This document shows positions 10,526 through 21,600 of a DNA stretch of 64,000 nucleotides, piece after piece (positions within the stretch are counted from its first letter, which is position 1; every line of letters starts with the position of its first letter). Made by a program: the position numbers and the translations under genes. The notes beneath the pieces were generated by a model. The model worked only from the letters and a program-made list of their open reading frames with translations, searched no databases and had not been told where the DNA came from. Origin of the DNA: Hoplostethus atlanticus (Eukaryota; Chordata; Actinopteri; Trachichthyiformes; Trachichthyidae); the NCBI GenBank assembly GCA_034670405.1, contig JAXDDX010000001.1, positions 3,322,501 through 3,386,500 on the forward strand, written 5' to 3'.

Positions 10526-13313
10526 TTATAGGTGATGAAATTCAATAACTGGGGGTGGAATGTAAGAAAGAAAGCTTATGATGCGATTGGGCAAGCCGAG
10601 CTTGGAAACAGTTTCAAGTGCTCTTGTGCCGAGAGCCCTCCTCAAAGTCACTCTGCTAATCTGTTGTAGACTGAGGGGTGTATCTGAGAAAGAGAGAACA
10701 TTAGACGGTACAGTTTAATCACACAAATCACTCCATGATGTGCTTCCAGTGACAAGATGCATACTGTATATTAATAACTTACTCTCATGGAACTCAAGGC
10801 AGAGATATGGGGGAGAGCCTGGACTGGCGTAGTGGATAGGTTTTTTGCCAAGGTTATCCCGGGAAAACACGTTCCCCCCAAACTCCACAAGTAGGTCAAT
10901 CAAGCCGACGTTCTTCACTTTAGCTGCATGATGAAGGGCTGTCTCATGTAGCTTGGCAGCATTTACATTTGCACCTCAGGGGTAGAAAGAGAAATCTGTA
11001 TAAGTGAGAGAAGCAGCTCCTTTGTTGCCAACATTTTTGTTTATAAATTTTAGTATAAATGCCACGATGGCTCAATAAAGGAATAAATGACGAGTTCCAG
11101 TATCCACTGTGAAAACCATTTCTAAAAAAAAAAAAAGGAGGCATAAATCATGGTCACAAAACCACATTCAGAGTTTGCAGAAGACAAACATGGGCCTACC
11201 TGCATTGAGCAGCACTTTGGCACAGTCGTAATGTTGCCTGGCACACGCTACATGGAGCGGAGTTCCAAAGTGACAGTCATGGGCCTCAATCAAAGCTCCT
11301 TGATCAATCATGAGTTGAACACAAGCCGAATTACCTATAATAAGACATATGTAGAGATAGGCAATAATTATGTCACAGCAGAAAACAACTTTCCTTGAAC
11401 AAACACCACTTTACATTAAGTCTAATAGTAAAGATTACCCCAGGGACAACTTGAAAACATCCCAGGGACCCACACTAGTGCACGAGTCAGAGTTTGACAA
11501 ATGCCGGTTAAAAACTTCCTTGATATCCAATTAAACGTTCAAATCAAGGGAATCAGAAAACTGCAACATCCCGAATGACCTCACACATCTAATCTGAGCC
11601 CTTGTAACTTATAATGGCTTCACAATGATCACAGCTGTACAAAGTGTGCAAGACATGGATACGTTTTTGTCTCACTGCCTCACTAATCATTGTGTTACTG
11701 GTGTCATTGCTACGTCTTGAATGGCTGTGAAGCAAAGATATCTTGGTGAACACATGGAACACAATACATCTGTGTGTATGTGGGATGTGGCAAGACACAG
11801 ACACACCTCCCATGCAAGCCTCATGAAGGGGTGAGAAGGTGAACAGTGGAGGGTTGACTGTTGCGCCATACTCCAAGAGCAGCTTGACACATTCAAGGCT
11901 CCCGGCTGCACAGGCATCACACAGTGGAGTGCTGCCATCGATGTTGCGCGCATCCACCTGTGTGAAGCAGACCCCAAATCATCACCTGACAAAATAACAG
12001 CACTGAGCTTGAATCCTCTGTGAGGCATTTTTGGAGGGTGATACAATCCTGGCAACCATCGTCCACATGTTCCTCCTCCATCATGCTGTGACACCATCTC
12101 ACCTGTGCACCAGCGTCCAGCAGCAGTCTGACACATTGAGTCTGTCCCTGTATACACGCCTCATGCAGGGGGGTTATGGAGTCCACAGCCACAATGTTAA
12201 CTGCTGCGCCTCCTTGGATCAGCTGCTGTAGCTGGAGGGCCCTGCCTTGTGCAGCAGCCTCATGCACTGCTGACCGGTCTGTCCAGAATCCTAGACCGTG
12301 AGCTGCAAACATGAGAAGCCCAACAAGCAGTTTTAGTAAGTGGAGTGTCTTTGTTTTATGCATTATGATTGATTAGCCCCACAATTCACTCTTGCTTTGT
12401 CTCAATGATCCATGGTGAAGGGCTTTCCAGACAATATGGCCTCATAAGACATGAGCGCACATGATCAACGGTGACTATAGTCTTTATGCAGGTATTAACA
12501 CTGTGCAATAAATACATTAAGACAAATTAAAGTTTTAGTCCTTCTTGTTCTTATTGAAGAGAAGGGACAAAGTGTCAAAATGTGAGGAGATGACATTTTG
12601 CCAACTTTGGGAAAATCTCTAACTATGCACTATTTATATCGCCCTTTATCACAAACAAGCCTCAGGACTTTACAGGGCAATCCGATTTATGACAGAATCA
12701 GTTATCAATCAAGTTATAACAATTGTGATATTTACAGAATATGATCAAAACAAAAGCACATGAAAACAGTAACAGGTGTTGACACAAGTCTGCAAGAGTC
12801 CATAGGCTTTTTGGTACCACAGAGCAAGGCTGATTATAGTTTGGCGTTTTGTCCCATTGATTCTCTATTGGATGGGGCTTGTGCTAAACTAAAGCCATTT
12901 GCAACAAGCACTATTTACCGAGCAAGTATGTGTTGCAGACATTTGACATAAAGGTACCGAGCGCTAATGAGCTGGCCTCACTAACAAGCTTAGCTGCCAT
13001 GCTCTCGCCACTTTAGGAAAGCTTGAAAGCTAACGTTACATGAGCTTTCCTTAGGAACACTTACTTAACCGAGCAACACACGTCTGGTTAGCATAGTTGA
13101 CGTTGGCCTGTAGCCACTTAGACATAGTTGACGAAGACCGAATGTTACTCATTTTGCTCGACCCACTTGTTCATTTTCACAATGGGATCGTGTTTGTTTA
13201 GCTACAGCCAACACACGGGTCAGCCTCTTACTGTTGGGCATCCAACCGTCAGGTTTAGTTAGCTACTTACCGATGTCTCCAAACAAGGACGGTCTGGTCC
13301 GAGTGATCTCCAT
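10526..13313 (-). CDS. asb13: Ankyrin repeat and SOCS box protein 13
   Basis: Minus-strand exons in order: 13313-13271, 12302-12103, 11957-11807, 11334-11200, 10974-10783, 10683-10526. They join in phase to 292 aa; human ASB13 has 278. ASB proteins are substrate receptors of Elongin B/C-Cullin5 ubiquitin ligases. The ankyrin repeats bind the target and the SOCS box binds the ligase. After a short head (MEITRTRPSLFGDI) come six or so ankyrin repeats (SAVHEAAAQGRALQLQQLI; SITPLHEACIQGQTQCVRLLL; GSTPLCDACAAGSLECVKLLL; HFGTPLHVACARQHYDCAKVLL; HETALHHAAKVKN). The SOCS box starts near residue 243 (TPLSLQQISRVTLRRALG, then LPNRIISFLSY). The BC-box cysteine is serine here. The tail after LSY is about 11 residues longer than in human. 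The gene diverges from tasor2, with a 5.3 kb spacer between them. Confidence 0.93.
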
Positions 13314-14330
13314 TTCATGATACAGGTGTATTCTCTCGTCTAAACTTTAAAAAAACAAAATAAAGATAGAAAGGACAGCATAGCTCCAAAACGCATTGCA
13401 GCCAGCTAACTAGTAATAGCGCTCAGCGAGGGCTGAGAGGTCGAGGAGAAAAAATAAACAATGTCTGAGAATTCTGGGATATGTAGGCTACTTATGAACT
13501 ACAACAACAAGCAGCCGTACTTAAATGAAGCCAAGGAAACTGGCTTCTAAGTGTAGTTGATATCCATTAAAGCCTGTTATGAACAAACAAAAAAAATACT
13601 GAATTACTGAAAAACTACTGAATAGTTAGTAATGCAAATGCAGTAACTCCAGCCTCTCCTTATTCAACTTTCTTCTGGTTTTCTATGTATTTGTTTATGC
13701 ATGTTTGACTTACAAACATTTATTAACATGACTTACATTTTATGGCAGCTTATGTTCTACTTTTTTCAATTTAAAACTGCTCCTCTATGGTATTTTTGCA
13801 TCATTATTTTATTTGGTTACATGTAAATATACTTTTCATATAATATATATAATTTCAGTGCATAATTTTTATTGCAATAAACATACTTTCAAATGTCAGC
13901 AGCAAGAGTTGAACACCTAGATAAATTAAGATGATTAATTTTAAAAATAATTCATTGATTCCATTTTTTACTTAGCGTGACTTCCCAACTCTCTAACTCT
14001 GCTCTAAGCTGGAGTCCCATGTGGTTCAAATGTGTTGAGATGAAACTGATTTTACGTGGTTATTGATTGTACTACATTTGTACATAAAATTTCTTTGCTT
14101 GAGAAAGTAGGCAAGCCTTGTTCCTTTAGCTAGCTAACAAGTTTGATAATACTTGATAATACAAGTTTTGTGAATTGTGTCTGAATAAATTGTGTGTGAA
14201 TAAAAGCTGTAACTCTGCATTTGCCTTTTGCTTTTGACATGGATTTTGCTGCAATTTTGTTATATCATTCTCTCTAAAATGGCTCGTAGCTGAATCTGGA
14301 CACTTCATCACAAGGTAAAACAGGGCAGCA
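13314..14330. other. asb13 upstream region
   Basis: The first part should hold the asb13 5' UTR and promoter (minus strand). The rest is AT-rich with no gene I can recognise. Around 13010-13070 and 13380-13430 short GCTAACGTTA-like strings occur, a composition common in percomorph fish genomes. Confidence 0.4.
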
Positions 14331-14334
14331 TAGT

Positions 14335-14960
14335 CACTATACCATAGTGAGTAGGGAGAAAGCCCTTAAACCATATATCCGAATTGTCCTTGAGCAAGAC
14401 ACTGAATCCCTACCCGCTTCTGTTGTGCAGCCAACACTGCGCTCTGACCTCTGAGGGAACAAAATCTCCTGTAGGAATCAGTAAAATATCCCATTCTGTA
14501 TATTGTAAAATAACACCAAACAAATCAAATCAGCCTTAAGTGGCTGCAGCCGTGCTGGATCCAGGGAGAATCAGTCCACTGACTCGACCAGGAGAAAAGG
14601 ATGTATAGGCAAAATGCTAAGTATCCATCGGCAGGAACCTGAGCTAGGGTGAGCTAACCAGTCTAACCTTACTCTGAGAAGAGACTGAGCCACTCCCTGA
14701 ATGCGCAAGGCTAAGTTTGGTCAAATGATAAAGAGAATAAATAAGAATAATACGTTTTTAGCTTTGACTTAAAGATTTCGATAGAGCCTGTCTCTCTGAT
14801 TGAGGCAGGCATACTGTTCCAGAGATAGGGAGCCCGGTAAGAAAAGGCTCTGTTACCTGCAGTTTTCTTTTTGACTTCAGGTAACAGAGCCTTTTCTTAC
14901 TGGGCTCCTATCTCTGGAACAATCTGCCTGCCTAGACAGGTAGCCAGCATTGTGTGGCGC
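14335..14960. mobile_element. Old interspersed repeat fragment
   Basis: The segment contains TTGAGCAAGACACTGAATCCCT-like text and then a GATAGAGCCTGTCTCTCTGA...TTCCAGAGATAGGGAGCC-like run. Both resemble interspersed repeats I know from many fish genomes. A related string recurs at about 57470-57540. No terminal repeats or target duplications could be fixed, so the family is left open. The right part folds into the palindrome at 14803-14933. Confidence 0.45.
14803..14933. repeat. 131-bp foldback palindrome
   Basis: The left arm 14803-14859 and right arm 14878-14933 are near-perfect reverse complements, separated by an 18-nt pyrimidine-rich spacer. Few mismatches are seen over about 56 bp, which would make a very stable hairpin. 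It looks like an inverted duplication of part of the surrounding interspersed repeat. Confidence 0.85.
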
Positions 14961-16059
14961 GTGACAGTTTATGTGGTGAAAATTGGGCAAGAGACAACAG
15001 GTGCTGGAATTCCCCTTGGCAAAGCGTAATGGGTTGGCAGGTAGCATTATCATCATGGTTCTGAGTGGAATATATGACCTGAATGTATTAACTTATATAG
15101 CCATGCGGCTGTTTAAGTACTATCTATCTGACCCCCAAACCCCCAGCCCACACACACATCAAAGCACCACCACTGTAAACTTCCCAGAACTGAAGCTTTC
15201 GTGAGCTTTGCAGCCAAAGTAGGGGAGACTGGGGTCCAATGTAACAAACGCCAGTAAAAGGGATCAAACTAATCACTTCCTCAAATAGTAATTTCATCAA
15301 AATTCCATCAGCCCTATGTTCTCTCATCCTTGAGTGTTACAGAGAAACTCGGTCACATTATTAGCATTGTTACCTTTCTACTAATGTGTAATCAGTAACA
15401 GATTACTGATCTATCTATCTATGTATTTAAAGCTTTGTTTTATAAACTTTATAAACTGGAAGAAAGTCCAAATCTAAGTCTTGAAGATGATAGTCATGTG
15501 ACCACTGGAGAATGCTATTGGAGGAGCAGGAGGAAACTTCTTTGACCAATCAGATTGCTTGACTGTTACTACCTGTTGTGTTGAAGGTCCCAAATCATAG
15601 AAAATTGTATTTTTATACATAAATTTATGTGAGCAAAGAAGTTTAATGAAGACATTGTTAAACAGACATTGATTGTGTTTGAGTTTAAAAAAAAAAAAAT
15701 TTAACATCAGTTTCAGACCAACTCCAGTAAATGTATCACAATTAAGCTTGGTCTTGGTAGGCCAGCAGACTTTAATGTGGTTTCCAATCCCAGAGTATCT
15801 TCACCAATCGCGTTGCAGTACCTCATGATTGACATGCTTGTTGAAAGCATGAGAGGGAGTGCATTAATTCCCATTTCCCATCACAACAAGCACCGGGGGA
15901 GAAAGGGTGCAGGGAGAGAGCAAACGAGTTAAACTACTTTAGTTCTTTAACCGGTTTGACTCAGCGATCCCCAGGCAGGCACACAGCCACTCCCGAAACT
16001 CCACCAGTTCAAGCCTTCTAAAACTCCCCCCTCCTTCCCCCCCAGGCTCACACATCTGC

Positions 16060-17155
16060 TAACACCTCTGCAGAATGTTTTTCGACTTCTCCAGTGCATT
16101 TAACACCATCCAGCCACTCATGCTTGCAGAGAAGCTTGCAGCCATGCAGGTAAACCATGCCATGACACATTGGATTACGGACTACCTCACCAGCAGGCCG
16201 CAGTTTGTTCGTCTACAGGGCAGCATGTCGGATATGCTGGTGAGCAACACGTGTGTACCCCAGGGAATGGTACTGTCACCATTCTTGTTCACCCTCTACA
16301 CATCAGACTTTCGATTCAACTCTGGGTCTACTCATCTCCAGAAGTTCTCTGATGATTCTTCCATTGTGGGTTGCATCGACGAGGACAATGAGGATGACTA
16401 CAGGAGTCTGGTGGAGAGGTTTGTCGGATGGTGTGAAAATAACCACCTACAGCTCAATGTCAGCAAGACAAGAGAGCTTGTGGTGGACTTCCGTCAGAAC
16501 AAGAGGCAACCACCACCTGTGATTCTCCAGGGTAAGGAAGTGGAGGTGGTGGAATCGTACAAGTTCCTGGGGGTGCACCTCAACAATAAACTGGACTGGT
16601 CAGACAACACTGATGCCCTCTACAGGAAAGATCAGAGCAGGCTGTACTTCCTGAGGAGGCTCAGATCTTTCAACGTGTGCAACAGGCTGCTCCGCATGTT
16701 CTACCAGACTGTGGTGGCCAGTGCACTCTTCTTTGCTGTGGTATGTTGGGGAGGTGGCATCAAGGCAAAGGATGCCAACAAGATCAATAAACTGGTCAAG
16801 AAAGCTGTCAGTTGTGGGAGAGAGCCTGGACAGTCTGGAAGAGGTAGCTGAGGGGAGGATGAGGTCTAAAATCAGATCCATCTTGGAGACCCCATCCCAC
16901 CCCCTCTATGATGAGATGAACAGGCTGAGAAGCTTCTTCAGCCATTGTCTCATCCAACCTAAGTGCACAAGGGAGCGCATCAAGCACTCTTTTGTGCCAA
17001 CAGCCATCCGACAAAGTTGTTTATTGTATAGTGATGTGTGCCTCTCTCTTGTCTTGTACTGCTGCAAACTGCAATTTCCCCTCGGGGACAATAAAGAGCC
17101 ATCTATCTATCCATCTATCTATCCATCTATCCATCTATCTATCTATCTATTTAGT
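16060..17155 (+). mobile_element. 5'-truncated LINE reverse transcriptase fragment with (ATCT)n tail
   Basis: An open stretch at 16075-16851 encodes the C-terminal two thirds of a LINE reverse transcriptase. It has DFSSAFNTIQP (motif A), CVPQGMVLSPFLFTLYTSDF, the catalytic block as FSDDSS, LQLNVSKTRELVVDF, and KFLGVHLNNKLDWSDNT. Homology continues in another frame from about 16805 (GESLDSLEEVAEGRMRSKI to RIKHSFVPTAIRQ), so there is one frameshift near 16805-16850. The 3' end CCTCGGGGACAATAAAG runs into ATCT/ATCC repeats. This is the 3' structure of fish L2/CR1/Rex-type elements. The 5' truncation is typical of target-primed insertion. No target duplication was identified. Confidence 0.88.
17100..17155 (+). 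repeat. (ATCT/ATCC)n tract, 3' tail of the LINE
   Basis: Imperfect tetranucleotide repeats directly follow the LINE 3' end (ACAATAAAG). They are best read as the tail repeat of the element, possibly expanded since insertion. Confidence 0.85.
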
Positions 17156-17335
17156 GTCATCTAAAAGCCTCCTCACACTCACCATTGCTGGCAATTATAG
17201 ATTTAGTGCACTGCTTTGCACACTAGCAAAAATAAACTAGAAAAAGGTTAAATTCCTGAAGATTTGTGTGCTTGCTTCAGCATAAAAATGTTTTTTAAAA
17301 AGTCGATTTAATCATAAAGATACTGTGTTAAGAAA

Positions 17336-17715
17336 TTGTAGTCGTAGAAGTAGTAAAAGCAGAAGTAATAGCAGCAGTAGTAGTAGTTGAAGTATTAGCA
17401 GAAGTAGTGGTTTGTGTTTTCTATTCATTCATCAGTAAACCTCAAACTCAGGCTCTGGTCTGCGGACATTGTGAAAGACAGCCAGGGTCACATTTGACAG
17501 CCACCAGAGAGAGACTGTCAAATGTGACCCTGGCTTTTAGTAATAGCTGCAGTAGAAGTAGTAGTAGTTGAAGTAGTAATGGTAGAAGTAGTAGTAGATG
17601 TAGTAGCAGGAGTAGTAACAGCAGCAGTAGTAGCAAAAGTAGTAGCAGTAGTAGTAGTACTAGCAGTAATAGTAGTAGTAGTTGAGTTATTAGCAGAAAT
17701 AGTAGTAGCATTCAC
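17336..17715. repeat. GTA/GCA trinucleotide-rich tracts around a hairpin
   Basis: Two imperfect trinucleotide regions (17336-17410 and 17536-17715), mainly GTA with GCA, AGA and GTT variants, flank a short unique segment. Their open frames encode only poly-Leu, poly-Val or poly-Thr and are not genes. Confidence 0.85.
17480..17535. repeat. Perfect 21-bp inverted repeat (hairpin)
   Basis: The arm 17480-17500 (AGCCAGGGTCACATTTGACAG) is exactly reverse-complementary to 17515-17535, with a 14-nt loop. It sits at the edge of the trinucleotide tract. It resembles neither a tRNA nor a known microRNA precursor that I can recognise. Confidence 0.9.
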
Positions 17716-18651
17716 AGGTGTAGTAGTAAGTTTGAACGGCGTTGAGCTAAAGTGTGAAAGTAGTTGAGCTCTGAAATTTGGGGCAGAAGAAGAGGGAATT
17801 ATATCAAAAAAGTAAGTACAGGAACATAAGTAATAACTAATTATCATTATCAAATGTTAGCTTAGCTGTATTAGGGGAAAATTTAAAAGGTTACATCCCA
17901 TCCCCACTACCTGCTGTAAAAAAAACAATAAACCAACAAGTCTTCATCAATCGAAATTTAGCCAAATGTGTACAGATCTAGCATAACTAGCTCAAATTAC
18001 AGCCAAATTGAATCATGCTAAACATGCGTTACAACTTACCCTAACCTCCCCTACATACCACAAAACTGAAACTCTAAATATCACATGCAGGCAATTGACA
18101 AATGTTTGATGATCGATATATGGCCGTTTGACCAATTGTGATTATTATGTATTAATTAGTTCCAAGAAAACAAAAAGGGGAAAATTAATGGGAAGTGAAC
18201 CGGGGGCGAAACCCGTTTGCGAAGCCACAACTGCGAAGCCACAACTGCCTGTACAGCACTTCTCTAACGTTAGACTGGTCTTTCAAGATGGATGCGTTCG
18301 CCTAGATAGGTTTCTGTTTCCTTTTCGAAACCAAATATGCAAACGCGATTAACTTAATCAGGAGATTGTGAAGATTCAACACAACGCGGTTTTATTAATA
18401 CGAAACGACAAAAGTGGATTTAACTGGATGTATTTCTCGTGGGGGTTTGTTGAAACGTTAAATGTGTTAACTTCCTGGTTGTCGCAGTAGTATGTCTGTA
18501 CAAACCATCGCGAATGATCAACTGACTTTGAAAAGGTTATTCCATACCAGACATTTTAGAGTTCACGGTTCTGCTGGCATGTTTAAAACGAGCGAGAGGA
18601 GTTTTCTACGAAAAGCAAATGGACAACCACAGATTTCATAAGTGTTCCGCC
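17716..18651. promoter_or_regulatory. tasor2 upstream region
   Basis: Non-coding DNA precedes tasor2. The stretch 18200-18651 is less AT-rich and has several CpGs (GAACCGGGGGCGAAACCCG near 18198), which suits a promoter and 5' UTR. It also holds a 15-bp tandem duplication (GCGAAGCCACAACT repeated) near 18220-18247. The transcription start cannot be placed. Confidence 0.4.
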
Positions 18652-21600
18652 ATGGAAAACAAGAATGGTGGCGGTGCCTCGATTAAAGGTGATCCGATTT
18701 CCTGTCCTCGACTAACTTTCACTTTAAGCTTTAAAATTAGCCTTACGTGAGTGTATTGTGGTTCATTTGTTTTGCAAAGTAGGCCTGAGCTAGAAACCAC
18801 GCAGACATAGGCTACACTATAATAGGAAAGACATCGTATTGAATAGGTGTGTTCCCTCTCTAGGAGAAATACATTTGTAGGCTTATGCAATAAGTGGGAA
18901 ACATGTTTTTTTCTCTAAGGGGAAGCGAGAAAGAGTTGAACTTTGCTAGTATCGAAAGGATTTCGTACTCATGATTATTATTTCTCTTTCTCCACTATTA
19001 GGTGTGTTGGTACCCATGTCAGAAAGTTGCGACACATTTTCCAGTAACATTTTGGCTCCACTTCAAAATGCATATTTATATGAGGAGTCAAAGGAGTCTT
19101 TCAGATACAAATCAGCCTTCTTGATCAAGAACACCACACTGGAGGAACAGGTAAATCAGTGTTTTATAATCTTTTGATTGTATAAACCATTTGATTTATA
19201 CCCACTTATTAAGATGGCCGTACTGTAATTTGATCTTTACAGTGATCTTTTTTTCTTTTTAAAAAAAAAAAAAAAGTATCATTTATGGTTGTTTTTTTTC
19301 ATGTTGTTTTCAGATGGATTGAGAGTAGTCTTAAGATTCAAAGCCATTTGGATTTCATGCTTTTGTTCTTGTAAAACAAATGACAGAAATTAAGCCACCA
19401 ATGTTAACTGAATTGGAGTCATGCCACTCTCAATCATTTATGTTAAACAAGAAGGGTTTTGCTAAATATTTCAAACCTTTGATTGTCCCCCCCACTAGTT
19501 TGCATTCATGGAGCATTAGCAGTAGGTATATTTATCTTTAGGCGACTTTAGTTGGTTTAATAATTCTCAGAGAACCAAACCACACATTCCAGTTTATTCT
19601 GGTTCTTGAGCTTGTGTAAGGGCAAGTAATACAAAGTACTATAATGAAAATAATAGGAATTCTTTAATATTATGAGTGAAACCTCAAACATGAAATCAAA
19701 TGACATTTGTCTGCAATCAGTTTCAAAGTACTTTTCTGCCTTTTTATATCAGTATCAGGCCTTCCGAGCAAAGAGAAGGGATGTAGGATACTCAGAAGAG
19801 GAGCTGAAAGAATCGTATGGGTTTTTGCTGTTTGATGATGTAAACAAGGTACAGAAAAATAACTAATAAATTAAAATATAAATGTTCCAATTAATGTTGC
19901 TTGAATGACATTTGCCTTTTTCTTTGTTTAAAGGCTAATAGACTGGGAGAAACTGGTGTCCTCACTGGAAGCAGCACATGCTCAACTCTTGGAGATCCCT
20001 CTAAGGGTAAATATTGTTTTAGATTTTGTTTCGAAACTGACATTGTCAACCTTGCCAACACACTTCCTATCAGTGGTCATTCATTAATACACAGGACTTA
20101 ATGAATGACCACTATGGAGTCTACACACAGTAGTGAGTACTGTAAGCAGTGAAAAAACAAGAGGTTTCTGTAGAGAATTCCCGTAATTATTAAGGCCTGT
20201 ATCCAGTCCGTTTTGTACCATGTAACTTAAAGGAGAATTCCGGGATTTTTAAACCTGGCCTCTATATCCACAAAATCGCCTATTCTACTGCAAAATAGGT
20301 CCAAAAAGTTTCGGAATTGCTTCGGTAGATCGGTTCAGTCGGCGCGAAACGGGTTCAATGGCTGCAACGTAATCTGTAGGGGCATGTGCGCGCGGTCAAA
20401 GTACGTCCACTAAAAGTGCTTGATTTTGCCACTGACAGGCTCAGATTGTTATTCGTGTGTCTGACAAGTGTCTGACAACATTACTGAAAGGATCGCTACA
20501 GAAATAGACCTTTTTTTAACCAGAAAACTAAAGTCTAGCTCAAGGAGAAGTCCCGCTCTGAAATGGACGGTGGACAAAGGTAGTCTATGAAAGCAAGAGG
20601 GTTGAGTTGTTGCAGGAAGAGGACGGTAGAAACCTGACAAAGGTATTCTCTGAAAGCTGCGCAAACAAGTCAACCCTCTGGCTTTCATAGACTACCTTTG
20701 TCACATTTCCACGTCCTCTTCCTGCAACAACTCTGAACTCTCAACTCTGAAATCTCGCGAGAATTGTTGCAGGAAGAGGACTGGAAACGTGACAAAGGTA
20801 GTCTATGAAAGCAAGAGGGTTGACTTGTTGCAGGAAGAGGATGGTGGAAAAGTAAATCAGCGTTGGAGACGTGTCGTGGAGTATAGAAAGCGTAGTTTAG
20901 AGTATTTGTTTTTTCCCAAAGATAAAAAAAAACAACAATGGTTCATTTTTGCGCATTTCCGAACTGTGCCAACAAAATGTTGAGGAAGACATTGCGCAGC
21001 TTTCATAGAATACCTTTGTCAGGTTTCTACCGTCCTCTTCCTGCAACAACTCAACCCTCTCGCTTTCATAGACTACCTTTGTCCACCGTCCATTTCAGAG
21101 CGGGACTTCTCCTTGAGCTAGACTTTAGTTTTCTGGTTAAAAAAAGGTCTATTTCTGTAGCGATCCTTTCAGTAATGTTGTTTAGTGGACGTACTTTGAC
21201 CGCGCGCACATGCCCCTACAGATTACGTTGCAGCTATGGAGCCCGTTTCGCGACTGCCGACTGAGCCGATCTACCGGAGCAATTCTGAAACTTTTTGGAC
21301 CTTTTTTGCCGTATAATAGGCGATTTTGTGGATATAGAATCCAGGTTTAAAAATCCCGGAATTCACCTTTAATATGTGAACTGCTTGCAGTTTATTAGAG
21401 TTTATTTTTTGCATTTAAATGAGACTAAAGTTAAAATATACACAACAGTGCAGGTCATTATTTAAAATTAAATCAAACATGCTATTTGGTGATTACTTAA
21501 TTTCTGGCTTAATTGTGTAGATCTGTTTAACTATTTGGCAAAAAAGACACAGAATACTCACTGATTTGAAGTATTTTACTCCCCGTGACCTAATCCAGTG

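Noticed and set aside
17448-17853. Poly-Leu, poly-Thr and poly-Val open frames
   Set aside because: They are translations of the GTA/GCA trinucleotide tract in different frames and do not represent genes.
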